Below, in pieces: positions 50,756-60,380 of a stretch of 64,000 nt of DNA (positions are counted from its first letter, which is position 1; each line of letters begins with the position of its first letter). The notes under the pieces are model-generated. The model was not told the origin of the DNA, ran no database searches, and was given only the letters and a program-made list of their open reading frames with translations. Origin of the DNA: JAKPPT01 sp964630305 (lineage in GTDB: Bacteria; Spirochaetota; Spirochaetia; Treponematales; UBA12059); NCBI GenBank assembly GCA_964630305.1, contig CAZVTR010000003.1, forward strand, positions 1 to 64,000, in the 5' to 3' direction. Both the position numbers and the translations under genes were made by a program.

Positions 50756-51391
50756 ATGATTGAATATATTATTTCAGTAAATCCTGATAATCGTATAATA
50801 AAAAAAACTGTCGCAATTTTAAAAGAAGGCGGACTGGTTGCAATTCCAACGGATACAAGCTGGGCTATTATTGCATCTATTAGTTCAAAAGAGGGCAGGG
50901 ATAAGCTTCTTGACAGCATGCCGCCGGAGCGAAGGCGTGCCCCTACGTTTATTTGTACCGATATTCAGCAAACTTCTGAATATTGCGAAATTTCCGATGC
51001 TGTGTTTCGTTACATTAAAAAATTGGTGCCGGGTCCTTATGTGTTTATACTGCGCAGTACAAACAAAATTGCAAAACTATTTTCACTGAAACGAGCAGAA
51101 ATTGGAGTAAGAATTCCTGCGCATCCTGTGGCTCATGCGGTTATAGCTGAACTAGGTGTTCCGCTCTTATCAATAACGGCACGAAAAACTATGATAAATA
51201 AATCGAGCGAGCCTCCTTCATATCCTGAAGAAGAGTTATTCGATGAGGCTTGGGAACTTGAGGATATCCCTGGTATCGACCTTATTATTGCCGGTGAAGA
51301 AGATTGTGAAAAAACAATTACTACAGTGATTGATTTAAGAACCGATGAGCCAATTATAATCAGACAAGGCGCAGGAATAGTTGAAAAATAG
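50756..51391 (+). CDS. Sua5/YciO/YrdC-family protein
   Basis: A 211-residue protein from ATG 50756, with GGAG four bases upstream; a TTG at 50720 is in frame but unsupported. It has GGLVAIPTDTSWAI (the nucleotide pocket start), then RRAPTFICTDIQ, PGPYVFIL and VGVRIPAHP-like IGVRIPAHPVAHAV. This is the YciO branch of the threonylcarbamoyl-AMP synthase family. It may act in tRNA t6A formation or have the less defined YciO role. Confidence 0.82.
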   Translation: MIEYIISVNPDNRIIKKTVAILKEGGLVAIPTDTSWAIIASISSKEGRDKLLDSMPPERRRAPTFICTDIQQTSEYCEISDAVFRYIKKLVPGPYVFILRSTNKIAKLFSLKRAEIGVRIPAHPVAHAVIAELGVPLLSITARKTMINKSSEPPSYPEEELFDEAWELEDIPGIDLIIAGEEDCEKTITTVIDLRTDEPIIIRQGAGIVEK

Positions 51392-51404
51392 CTATAACCA
51401 AGTA

Positions 51405-51881
51405 TTAATGGTGTTCTTCTTTTAATGATGGCAAGCCCATCGAACGCATTTGTGCGCCATGAAACGCATCGTGCGTTAGGAGCCAGGAAATAACGGTTTT
51501 CCATGGTTTTTTCCATGAGGGCATAAGCTCTTCTAGCTTTGCTTCACCTAATGCTCGAATGCCGTTCATACATGCGCTATGCATTTCCACAAGGAGTTTC
51601 TTATCCTGTTCCCAGCCTTCTTTGCTCGCAGAGTGAGGCGCTGGAAACCAGCTTTCGTCGGTATAATTCCATGATGCGACATTTTGACCTAAATCTTTTG
51701 CAACAATATATTTACATTTAGCGCAGTGCAGCATTATTTCCCATGCACTGTATCCTTCCCATGTGTTTTTGCTTTGAGCTTCTTCCCACGAAAGTTTTTC
51801 AATGGTAGCCATAAAAGAATGTCCATTCCAAGATTTTCCATTGAACTCAGCATCGAGCATTGCAAGCACTGCCTCAAACAT
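51405..51881 (-). CDS. DinB-family protein
   Basis: A 158-residue helical-bundle protein with histidines in AWEIMLHCAKC and LLTHDAFHGAQMRSMG, the DinB/YfiT metal-binding positions. The family includes thiol transferases and many members without known function. It is the downstream partner of the pseudohelicase on the same strand but not tightly coupled. Confidence 0.75.
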   Translation of the reverse strand: MFEAVLAMLDAEFNGKSWNGHSFMATIEKLSWEEAQSKNTWEGYSAWEIMLHCAKCKYIVAKDLGQNVASWNYTDESWFPAPHSASKEGWEQDKKLLVEMHSACMNGIRALGEAKLEELMPSWKKPWKTVISWLLTHDAFHGAQMRSMGLPSLKEEHH

Positions 51882-51911
51882 ATTGTTACTCCTTTCAAAA
51901 AAGATCAGCTA

Positions 51912-53579
51912 TCAATCATTTTTCTGTTTGTTTTTTTGGACTTTTGGTTTAAGCAAATTAGAAATACCTTGAAATAAATTTTGTATTACCGAAGATTTTT
52001 GTTTTTTGTTGTCAGTTTGTGTTGTTTGTTTTGCTGCGTTGTTTGATCTTTGATTGTTGTTGCTGTTTTGATGATGGTATGCAGTATGCTTTTTCGGCTG
52101 TTTGTCATTCCTCTGTGTTTCCCTTGTGTTTGTTGGATGATTGTTAGCATGAGATTTCTTAGCTTTAGAAGGTGAACTCTCAGTTTTTTCTTTATTAAAC
52201 TTTTTGCTGTATTTTTCCTGATAGTATTTAAGCCTTTCTTCTGCGCTCATGGTATATAATGAAGCCTCTAAATTCTGATCATGCCGGTTAGTATCATGCT
52301 CAGCTTGCTTTGAGTAGCTATGTTTTTTATGGTTTTCTGGCTGCCGGTTTCTTCCAGCATATGCAATATCTCTAGGTTTCCCAGCGCTGTGAATAGAATC
52401 ATTGTTAATGCTGCCTCTTTGATAAGTATTTTTATCATAGTTTCTTGAGCGCTTGTGGTCAGAAGCAGCTGCTGTATCTTTTTTGAGCATTGATGGCACA
52501 AGCTCCTGTACTGGTATTTTAAATCCGAGCTCTTGTTCGATTATAGGAAGATTGTAAACATATTCTTCACACGCAAAGCTGATTGCAGTGTGCGGTCTGC
52601 TTGTATCAATATGGTGCAGCCGTAATTTATATGCTTGCGGCGATAATGGTAAATCATAATTGATAATGTATTGTGTTTTTATTCCCGAGCGTTCAAGGCT
52701 TTTATCATTGGTTACAAGCACAGCGATTGTGCCTTTATTAAAATTCTCAAGAATTTCTTTTTGTTCTTTTCTGCTAATGAATGATAAATACAAGCTGGCA
52801 GAAACAGCATGAGCAGTGATTTTGTTAGTTACATATTCTGCTGTTCCCTTTGTGTTGCATACCACAACAGCTTGAGGGATTGTCTGCAGTATACCTAAGA
52901 GTAATGAAATTTTTTCCTGTTTGTTGACATGGTACAATTGCTGTTTGAGAACATCTGGTGTGATAGCGGTATCTTCAAGAATTATTTTCTGAATGCTTTT
53001 TGAAGCAGCAGAAACAATCGCATCAATTCTAGAGTTGTCTGTAGTTGAAAATAAGAGCCATTGTGCAATATTATCAATTTTGAGCATGGCTTTGATATCT
53101 TCCCCGTATCCTAAATTAAGCATTGCATCAACATTGTCGAGCGTAATTGTTTCAATATCCTGCATAAGTTCTGGCTGTACTCGCTTTTGCGCAAGGAAAG
53201 CTTTAACAGAACCAATAAGGATTGCGGGTTTTGCCGTTAAAACTTCTGGGTTGTTTCCTGGAAGCGGTTCTATAAGCTCCTTTACAGGAATTCCAAGTTT
53301 CTTTGCAATCGTATTGATAGCTTCCATAAGAATATGGCTGTTTTGAGCGGTGCTTGTAAGCAAAACTTGTACTGCATGGGGCGACTTCTTTGCTTTTGTA
53401 ATTATGGGTAACGTACTGCACACTCCATGATTATATGCAGTCTTGTTGATAACATATACAGATGCCCCTTGCAGTGATTGCTGGAGCGGATTCTGGAATA
53501 CTTCCAGGAGTTCATCGGAATAATGGACCAATGCAATGTCGTGTAAAAAAGAATCGAGTTCAACAGAATCAGAAAACAT
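51912..53579 (-). CDS. Degenerate DEAD-box helicase-like protein, disordered tail
   Basis: The start is ATG 53579, with AGGTGG upstream; a GTG at 53588 is also in frame. This gives 555 residues. Residues 1 to about 360 follow the two-RecA layout of DEAD-box helicases: VQVLLTSTAQNSHI, PAILIGSVKAFLA, then QAVVVCNTKGTAEYV, LVTNDKSLERSG and YIINYDLPLSPQAYKLRLHH. However, the key residues are lost: no AxTGxGKT, DNVD instead of DEAD, FSTT instead of SAT, and no HRxGR arginines. The last 190 residues are Asn/Lys/Gln/His-rich and disordered. It is probably an RNA-binding scaffold, not an ATP-driven helicase. Confidence 0.78.
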   Translation of the reverse strand: MFSDSVELDSFLHDIALVHYSDELLEVFQNPLQQSLQGASVYVINKTAYNHGVCSTLPIITKAKKSPHAVQVLLTSTAQNSHILMEAINTIAKKLGIPVKELIEPLPGNNPEVLTAKPAILIGSVKAFLAQKRVQPELMQDIETITLDNVDAMLNLGYGEDIKAMLKIDNIAQWLLFSTTDNSRIDAIVSAASKSIQKIILEDTAITPDVLKQQLYHVNKQEKISLLLGILQTIPQAVVVCNTKGTAEYVTNKITAHAVSASLYLSFISRKEQKEILENFNKGTIAVLVTNDKSLERSGIKTQYIINYDLPLSPQAYKLRLHHIDTSRPHTAISFACEEYVYNLPIIEQELGFKIPVQELVPSMLKKDTAAASDHKRSRNYDKNTYQRGSINNDSIHSAGKPRDIAYAGRNRQPENHKKHSYSKQAEHDTNRHDQNLEASLYTMSAEERLKYYQEKYSKKFNKEKTESSPSKAKKSHANNHPTNTRETQRNDKQPKKHTAYHHQNSNNNQRSNNAAKQTTQTDNKKQKSSVIQNLFQGISNLLKPKVQKNKQKND

Positions 53580-53707
53580 GAATACCACCTGTATTAAAAG
53601 TAATTGTACTGTTTTTCCTAAAATTGTACTGGTTGCATAAAAACTATTATATGCTACAATAGCATAAATTTGACGCTTATAAAAGATATCGCAAAAGGAT
53701 TATATCG

Positions 53708-55150
53708 ATGAAACGCAAACTGCTTGCATTTTTTGTCATTTTAACATTTGCTGTACAGATTTTGTTCTCCTGGGATGATCATGATCAGCTTACTCACTAT
53801 GCACTACAAGAAGAACAGTGGGCACAGGATGCAGTCATTGCAGAATCGCTTGAGACTTTTTTATCTAAAGAGAAAATTCAGCTCGTCGATGTGCTTCAGT
53901 ATTTTGAGAAAGAAGCTAGCCATATACTTCCTTATTATGCTTCGTTACCAGAGTCTTTGCAGTTTAATCCTGTTCTTTCTGGTGATGCCTTGGCAGAGAG
54001 TTTTCTCAAAGCCTTGCGTGTCAATCCTACATATCGATTTATGCTCTTTTATCAGCCTCGCGCATTTGAACCCCGGCCTCAAGGAAAATCTGATATTGAT
54101 ACCTCGATAATTGATGTATTTAATAATCGATTCCAAAACAGCCCTTTTATCGGTTTAGCTGAAAATGAAGCAATACCAGTTTGTGATGTCATTGCAAGTG
54201 CTTCAGATGAACCGGATTATGGCTTGGACCTTGGACTTTTTGAAGACAATAAAACACAATACGGTGCACAGTATGGCTTTAAAATTCAGCCATGGGGAAA
54301 TCCTGCTCTCTTGTATGGCAGCCAAGCGCCGCTCCACATGGCTTTCCCATGGGAAGATCCTATTATCAAATTAGCAGCTCCCTGGACACAGCAAAGTCTC
54401 AATGCATACAGAGTTTTACAATTTACCACGCTCGCACGATTTGCATTTCAGACAGGACACCCCTATTGGGGATACCGTTTTGCCGGGGTAGCATTGCATT
54501 ACCTCCAGGATCTTGCACAACCGTACCATGCACGGCTTTTCCCTGGAAAATCTACACTCGCATTGCTGGCTATGAATATGTTTGGCTCTCAAAAACAAAA
54601 AGATGACGCAGTAGTAATACTCTCGAATCGTCACCTTGCTTTTGAGGATTATGTATATGATATTCTGGCAGATGAAGAAAGCTCAGAACTCCATCAGAAA
54701 GCGATAAAAGCACTTTCTAAGTCTACGAAAATAATTGATTACAGAAACATGTATGGTTACGATGTAATTGCATTTCAAGCTTACAAGGCAGGTAATTCGT
54801 TAGATAGAATGATTGCATCACTCTTCCCTGAACATATTGTAAACGATCCTGGTTATGATTACGGTGCCGATAAAAACCGTCCCTGGAAAGAATTGTATGG
54901 GATGGTTCAGCAATCAAAAAATACCAAAGAACTTGATGCTTTTGTAGAATCTCAGCTTGAACTTGTTGGTATGTATACACGGTCCTATCTTAATTCTATA
55001 CGGCTGCTTCAGGAAGTGAAACCCCGAAATGTCCCAGCTGATTCTCGGAGTTTTATTTATGTGATTATTGTCCTTCTTGCAATAGCAGGAATTACTTTAA
55101 TCATTTTACGCATTATATTTACAGCAAAAAAGAAACGGCACGATAGTTAA
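53708..55150 (+). CDS. Membrane-anchored zinc phospholipase C/P1 nuclease-like protein
   Basis: A 480-residue protein with an N-terminal signal peptide that would be cut before Trp22 (SWDDHDQLTHYAL). The mature N-terminal Trp is a zinc ligand in zinc phospholipases C. HYLQDLAQPYH gives His264, Asp268 and His274 with the 4 and 6 spacing of that family, and RHLAFEDY supplies a His309/Glu313 pair. A C-terminal membrane helix (YVIIVLLAIAGITLIIL) and basic tail would anchor it. It is much longer than secreted phospholipases (about 245 residues). Substrate (phospholipid or nucleic acid) is open. Confidence 0.72.
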   Translation: MKRKLLAFFVILTFAVQILFSWDDHDQLTHYALQEEQWAQDAVIAESLETFLSKEKIQLVDVLQYFEKEASHILPYYASLPESLQFNPVLSGDALAESFLKALRVNPTYRFMLFYQPRAFEPRPQGKSDIDTSIIDVFNNRFQNSPFIGLAENEAIPVCDVIASASDEPDYGLDLGLFEDNKTQYGAQYGFKIQPWGNPALLYGSQAPLHMAFPWEDPIIKLAAPWTQQSLNAYRVLQFTTLARFAFQTGHPYWGYRFAGVALHYLQDLAQPYHARLFPGKSTLALLAMNMFGSQKQKDDAVVILSNRHLAFEDYVYDILADEESSELHQKAIKALSKSTKIIDYRNMYGYDVIAFQAYKAGNSLDRMIASLFPEHIVNDPGYDYGADKNRPWKELYGMVQQSKNTKELDAFVESQLELVGMYTRSYLNSIRLLQEVKPRNVPADSRSFIYVIIVLLAIAGITLIILRIIFTAKKKRHDS

Positions 55151-55197
55151 AATTCCGTGAAATATGCGAAACAGTACAGGCACAATTTTTTGATGTA

Positions 55198-56832
55198 TTA
55201 ATGCAGCGCTATGCAGCGTTCTTTTAGCTCATTAATGTACTGCCGGTTCTCAAGGCTAAGCTTTTTAAGCTGATCTGCTTCGGTTAAGAGGTTGCTGCAA
55301 GCATGAGCTATAGACTGCGAACTATTCCGGAGATTTTCTGCTATTGCCTGAGATTGGCTTGAACGGGCGACTGTCTGTTCAATCGCAGTTTGGATTTCTT
55401 CGAGCGCAAGATGCGCTTCGTCGCTAAAAATTGAAAAGCCGTTAATTGCTTCACTAACTTCTGCAGTGCCGGAAGTTATCTCTTTAAGCCTGTTTAAAAG
55501 CTGATTGAGTGTGGCAGCAACCTGCTGGATTTCTTCTGACATTTTAGTAAAAAACTCTGTTGTAGCCTGGCCGGATTTTTCTGCCTGCTCCATCATTTCC
55601 TGCGTGTCACTGAGGATTGATGCAATTGTTCGGCTTCCTTCTGAGGCTTCTTCTGCGAGAGCTCGGATTTCTTCTGCTACCACACCAAAACCCTTTCCTG
55701 CTTCGCCAGCATGAGCTGCTTCAATGGATGCATTCATACCAAGCAAGTTTGTTCGGCCTGCGACATCGCCAATCAGTGTGTTCATTTCTTCCATACGGCT
55801 TGTTGACTGTACGAGTTCTTGAATTGACTGCGAGATTTCTGCAACGCGTTCTTCGCCATCATGCGCAAGTGCAGACAAGTTTGCGACACCGTGCTGACGC
55901 TGTAACGTAGCGGTTCCTATTTCTTCAATAGCTTGAATCATTTGGTTGATTGATGCACTGGATTCATGAATCTTAGTAAAGTACTGGCTTATCGCCTGTG
56001 TAACGCGTCTTTGGGTAGAAAGTACATCATGCTCGCTGCGGTTATTTGCTGTGATTGCATCATCGAGCATAGCAAGTCCTTGAAGTGCTTCTTCGATAAA
56101 ATTTTGAAGCTGATGTGCTGCTTTTTGGAGATTTTCTGCAGAGTGTGCAAGTTTTTCGCTAATCATCTGGCTTTTTGCTTGGGTCTCATTAATTGCATCG
56201 ATGGTTTCATGGTATTGTATGCGAGATGCTTCTGACATTTCTGCGGTTTCATCAACAAGTTTTTTTTGCATGCGGATTGTCGTTGCAACAAAAGAACCTC
56301 CAGCAATAATGAGAATTGCACAGGTTGAGAGTGACTGTATAGCAAGTGTTGTTACGATGCCTTCATCAATTGGAAGAGCATCGAATATGTAGAGCACGGC
56401 TATTGCTCCGAGAGTAAGTACAGTCATCACCAGTGCCTGGATTTGTGATATGCCGACAAGAGCAAGCACAACGAGAACAAAAAAGCCCAGAGTGGCAAAC
56501 ACATAGCACTCATAGACATTCTGGTAAGCATCAAACTTAATCGCAGCAAACATTACCAAAAATAGGCCATAAATAAAGAGCGAAGATGCAATTCCGTATC
56601 GCTTTTTTGCCATTAAAATGAGTGTTGCAAGGCAGATAGTAAATAAAAATCCAATAGCAATTGATACCGTAGCTGCGCCGGTAGTAAGCATAATGACAGC
56701 AAGTATAATTGAAAAAACACCTATGGTAAGCGAAACAGGTGCCAGTACTCGTGCTTTTTTATAAATACGGATATCACCTTCCAAATATGGAAAAATAAAT
56801 GGTTTAAATAATTTGTCAAACAAACCTGCCAT
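55198..56832 (-). CDS. Methyl-accepting chemotaxis protein, membrane-only sensor
   Basis: A 544-residue chemoreceptor. The first 190 residues form about six membrane helices with very short loops and no periplasmic sensor domain. No clear HAMP follows. The long cytoplasmic helical signalling domain carries the conserved tip TNLLGMNASIEAAHAGEAGK followed by GFGVVAEEIRALAEEAS. It would signal to CheA/CheW. The sensed cue is likely membrane- or energy-related. Confidence 0.9.
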   Translation of the reverse strand: MAGLFDKLFKPFIFPYLEGDIRIYKKARVLAPVSLTIGVFSIILAVIMLTTGAATVSIAIGFLFTICLATLILMAKKRYGIASSLFIYGLFLVMFAAIKFDAYQNVYECYVFATLGFFVLVVLALVGISQIQALVMTVLTLGAIAVLYIFDALPIDEGIVTTLAIQSLSTCAILIIAGGSFVATTIRMQKKLVDETAEMSEASRIQYHETIDAINETQAKSQMISEKLAHSAENLQKAAHQLQNFIEEALQGLAMLDDAITANNRSEHDVLSTQRRVTQAISQYFTKIHESSASINQMIQAIEEIGTATLQRQHGVANLSALAHDGEERVAEISQSIQELVQSTSRMEEMNTLIGDVAGRTNLLGMNASIEAAHAGEAGKGFGVVAEEIRALAEEASEGSRTIASILSDTQEMMEQAEKSGQATTEFFTKMSEEIQQVAATLNQLLNRLKEITSGTAEVSEAINGFSIFSDEAHLALEEIQTAIEQTVARSSQSQAIAENLRNSSQSIAHACSNLLTEADQLKKLSLENRQYINELKERCIALH

Positions 56833-56989
56833 ACGTTACCTTCCCTTAAAAACTATCGATTATATAATTCATCTGCTTATATAATCTTAAAGAGCATTTG
56901 TTATAAAAGCAAGCATTTTTTGTTATATAGTTCTCAACCTTTGTTGGGTTTATTGCGCTCAACTATCTCACAATCTTCGTGACACAAAA

Positions 56990-58453
56990 TCAGGGAAGCT
57001 CTGCAAGCAGCGCGGTAAGGTAGGTCCAGAACTGCTGAACTGAACCTATGTGCACCCGTTCATCGGGAGAATGCGGATATTGGATAGTGGGGCCAATGGA
57101 AATCATTTCCCAGGAGGGGTACAGGGTTCTGAATAGTCCGCATTCGAGCGCTCCGTGTGTACAGGAAAGAACAGGTTCTTTGCTGAAAAGCTTTGTAAAA
57201 ACTCCGATAGCTGTTTTAGCAAGGCTTGTTGTTTGGTCTGGTTCCCATGCGGGAGCTGAAGAGGCTTTGCGGGTTGTAGCGCCAAGCTTAAATAGTATCG
57301 ATTCAATTGATTCTACTATATCGTTTTTTTCTTTTTCATCAGAACTCCGCACGAGATTGTAAGTCTCAACAAAAAACATTCCCTTGTCTTCATGTTTAAT
57401 TTTTACTATTCCAAGGTTCGATGATGTTCGTGTCCATGCAGGGTTACTGGGCTCAACTGATAATAGCCCATTGGGCAGTGCGAGTATTGCGTTAAGTATA
57501 GGGTTTACAGCAGCCGGCGGCAGGGCATAATCTGGCGCTGGAGCTTCTGTAGTGTTCACAACAAGTCCTGGATCAGTTTGTGCAAATGTTGATTGCAAAG
57601 ATTTCACAGCATTATTGAAACGATTGATCCACTCTGCATCGGCTTTTGGTATACCAATAACAGCCTGTGCATCTCTCGGGATTGCATTAGCCGCGGTGCC
57701 GCTTTCGAGTGCAGCCACATACGGAACACCTGTCTCCGCAAGCAGCTTGCAGAGCAGTATGCCTGCGTTTCCGCGGCCGCGGTGAATATCAACGCCAGAG
57801 TGGCCGCCAAGAAGCCCTGTCAGCGTGATACTATACCACCCTAATGATGTAAGTCCTTCAGTGGTGCCCCTGCTGTTATAAACTGAAGTAATTCGAGCTG
57901 TTCCTGCGCAGCCTAATGTAATTTCGTTGCTGTCTTCGCCGTCAAGGTTGATGAGATAGGTGCCCTTTATCCCTATTGGGGACAGACCTCGTGCTCCGCT
58001 CATGCCGTCTTCCTCATTTGTTGTGAAAATACACTCAAGTGGTCCGTGTTTTAGTGTTTTATCGACTAATACGGACAGCGCCGCAGCAACACCAATTCCG
58101 TTGTCGGCTCCGAGCGTTGTCTTTTGAGCGGTTACCCATTCGCCTGAAACAACAGGTCTAATGGAATCTTTTGTAAAATCATGATGGGCTTCCGGTAACG
58201 CTTGCGGAACCATATCGATATGTGCTTGTAATATGACACCTTTACGGTTTTCATAGCCGGGGCTGGCTGGTTTTTTTACAATGACATTAAGCGTAGCATC
58301 GATTGAGGCTTCCAGACCAAGATTATTAGCTGTCTCCAGCAGCCAGCGGGCAAGTGCTTCTTCGCGGTGTGATGGGTGAGGTATGCTGCAAATTTTATTG
58401 AAAAATGTCCATAATTTATTCGGTTCTAAGTTTTCGATATTAGTCTCACTCAT
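56990..58453 (-). CDS. pepD: Aminoacyl-histidine dipeptidase (PepD, M20C)
   Basis: The start is ATG 58453, nine bases after GGAG; an upstream ATG at 58468 overlaps that signal. The 487 residues equal the length of E. coli PepD. The metal ligands are seen in LQAHIDMVPQ, TLGADNGIGVA and TTNEEDGMSGA, with SCTHGALECGLF near the end. It hydrolyses Xaa-His and other dipeptides. Confidence 0.9.
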   Translation of the reverse strand: MSETNIENLEPNKLWTFFNKICSIPHPSHREEALARWLLETANNLGLEASIDATLNVIVKKPASPGYENRKGVILQAHIDMVPQALPEAHHDFTKDSIRPVVSGEWVTAQKTTLGADNGIGVAAALSVLVDKTLKHGPLECIFTTNEEDGMSGARGLSPIGIKGTYLINLDGEDSNEITLGCAGTARITSVYNSRGTTEGLTSLGWYSITLTGLLGGHSGVDIHRGRGNAGILLCKLLAETGVPYVAALESGTAANAIPRDAQAVIGIPKADAEWINRFNNAVKSLQSTFAQTDPGLVVNTTEAPAPDYALPPAAVNPILNAILALPNGLLSVEPSNPAWTRTSSNLGIVKIKHEDKGMFFVETYNLVRSSDEKEKNDIVESIESILFKLGATTRKASSAPAWEPDQTTSLAKTAIGVFTKLFSKEPVLSCTHGALECGLFRTLYPSWEMISIGPTIQYPHSPDERVHIGSVQQFWTYLTALLAELP

Positions 58454-58509
58454 ACTAAAGCACTCCATTCATGATTACAGTCGTATAGTTTTTGCAATAC
58501 TGCAAATCA

Positions 58510-59307
58510 TTAATTTTTTATAGCGTTATATGCTTCAAAAGTTCTGCATGCAGCACGAAAAAGCGTTTCAAGTCCAACACTCGTTTGCTCTGAGAGAAAC
58601 TCTGGTTTCCATTCCGGCTCTGCAAGCGAGTCGCTGATAGTAAAACACGCAGCAAGCGGGCATTTTCGGTATCGGGCAACGGTAAAGAGAGCGCTCGCTT
58701 CCATTTCTACAACGAGAGCGCCTTTAGCGCTGCGGTCTACTACTTCCTGCTTAGTTTCTCTATATATTGCATCGGTTGTCCAGGTTAAACCTTTATGAAA
58801 AGGTATATGCTGTTCAGTGCAGTGATCGATAAGCATGCTCGTGAGCTGTTCATCCGGAAGAGCAGGGGCACCGCCTGGAACGTAATGATACGAAGTACCT
58901 TCGTCTCGGAATGCGCCTGTACATATAATGAGTTCGCCTGGATGTAATCCTTTTACTAATGCTCCAGCTGTTCCTATCGAGATAAATTCTTTTACTCCAA
59001 ATGCAATGAGTTCTTCCAGCATAATTGCAGCGGCAGGAGCGCCAATGCCAAAATGTCCGGCAATGGCAATTTTGCTATTAGTTTCGTCTAGGTAGCGGAG
59101 ATGATTCTTAAAGTATCCCTCTGGCACTGTCACAGCATGGTTGTCAACTACATAATCAAAGAGGCTGCGCTGATAGGAAAGGATGACACATTCTGGTGCC
59201 TGTACGGTTTCTGGTAAGAGCTGATTCCGGCGGATATAGGCAAGAAAATCCTCGGGTTCAAATAACGCTTTCTCGCTGTATTTTGAAAATGATAGAGGGA
59301 CAGGCAT
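58510..59307 (-). CDS. Nucleoside phosphorylase (uridine phosphorylase-like)
   Basis: A 265-residue phosphorylase of the PNP/UDP family. ISIGTAGALVKGLHPGELI is the phosphate loop region, and ALVVEMEASALFTVARY holds the ribose-binding Met-Glu motif. FRDEGTSYHYVP provides the substrate-loop His. The RDEGTSYHY motif fits the uridine phosphorylase-like group, but base specificity is not certain. It overlaps a spurious extension of the divergent NfnA gene. Confidence 0.85.
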   Translation of the reverse strand: MPVPLSFSKYSEKALFEPEDFLAYIRRNQLLPETVQAPECVILSYQRSLFDYVVDNHAVTVPEGYFKNHLRYLDETNSKIAIAGHFGIGAPAAAIMLEELIAFGVKEFISIGTAGALVKGLHPGELIICTGAFRDEGTSYHYVPGGAPALPDEQLTSMLIDHCTEQHIPFHKGLTWTTDAIYRETKQEVVDRSAKGALVVEMEASALFTVARYRKCPLAACFTISDSLAEPEWKPEFLSEQTSVGLETLFRAACRTFEAYNAIKN

Positions 59308-59429
59308 ACAAGCTCCTTATTGTAAAACAGTATCGGTTTTTAGTTTTTTTCTCAAGTACTCTTTACTGTCATAAAAATAACTTGAGTCTTGTGAAAAAAC
59401 CTGCCATAATACATAAAACCGGAGGCTGT

Positions 59430-60308
59430 ATGAATAAAATCATTGCAAAAGAGCGTCTGTCGGAAGAAGTCTACAAGATAGTGGTACATGCACCCTGGAT
59501 AGCAAAAGAAAGAAAAGCAGGGCAGTTTGTCATTGTTCAGCGTGATATCGATTATGGGGAGCGTATTCCATTAACAATTGCTGATGCCGATGCCAATGCG
59601 GGCACTATCACACTGATATTTCAAACAGTAGGCGAGAGTACGCATCGGCTTGCTGAGCTTGAAAAAGGGGATTCAATTCAAGCAGTGCTAGGGCCTCTTG
59701 GTAATCCTACTCATATTGAAAAATTCGGATGGGTAGTAGGTGTAGGAGGCGGTATTGGCGCTGCGCCGCTCTATCCGATTGCTCAGGCAATGAAACATGC
59801 AGGAAACCGGCTTACCATCATTCTCGGCGCACGCAGTAAAGAGCTCATTATAATGGAAGAAGAGATGCGCGCTGTGGCCGATGAGCTTATTGTGGTAACC
59901 GATGACGGGAGCTATGGCACAAAGGCACTCGTAACAGAACCGCTTAAAACCCTTTGCGAGCGAGCGCCTGCACCAGATTTAGTAGTGGCAATTGGGCCTC
60001 CTATTATGATGAAGTTTTGCGCTGCAACGACTAAACCCTACAATGTGCCTACGCTGGCTTCCTTAAATACTATTATGATTGATGGAACAGGAATGTGCGG
60101 CGGGTGCCGCGTCACGGTTGGCGGCAGCACCAAATTTGTCTGCGTCGACGGACCTGAGTTTGATGCACATCAGGTTGATTGGGACAACATGCTCAAGCGG
60201 CTTGCTACGTATAAAACCATAGAGGCAGAGCATCATACCGCATACCATGAAGAAGCATGTAGGCTCAATCCTGCTATTAAAGAAGCAGAGAAGCGGGCAG
60301 GTCTTTAA
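59430..60308 (+). CDS. nfnA: NfnA-like ferredoxin-NADP reductase small subunit
   Basis: The start ATG 59430 has GGAGG at 59421-59425. The 292-residue protein has an FAD domain (ERIPLTIADAD), an NAD site (VGVGGGIGAAPLYPIAQ) and a C-terminal [2Fe-2S] motif CGGCRVTVGGSTKFVC. It matches NfnA and the related sulfide/dihydroorotate dehydrogenase-like proteins. With the next gene it forms NfnAB, which bifurcates electrons between NADH, ferredoxin and NADP. The true start excludes a long in-frame extension back to 59196. Confidence 0.88.
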   Translation: MNKIIAKERLSEEVYKIVVHAPWIAKERKAGQFVIVQRDIDYGERIPLTIADADANAGTITLIFQTVGESTHRLAELEKGDSIQAVLGPLGNPTHIEKFGWVVGVGGGIGAAPLYPIAQAMKHAGNRLTIILGARSKELIIMEEEMRAVADELIVVTDDGSYGTKALVTEPLKTLCERAPAPDLVVAIGPPIMMKFCAATTKPYNVPTLASLNTIMIDGTGMCGGCRVTVGGSTKFVCVDGPEFDAHQVDWDNMLKRLATYKTIEAEHHTAYHEEACRLNPAIKEAEKRAGL

Positions 60309-60380
60309 CACAATGCAGGTTACAGCAGTGAAACCTTGTTTTCAGGTGCTAGAGCCAAGTTTTAGGTGCCAGGAGTGAGT

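Noticed and set aside
59196..59429. Long N-terminal extension of the NfnA gene
   Set aside because: It overlaps the divergent nucleoside phosphorylase and has no start signal; ATG 59430 with GGAGG is correct.
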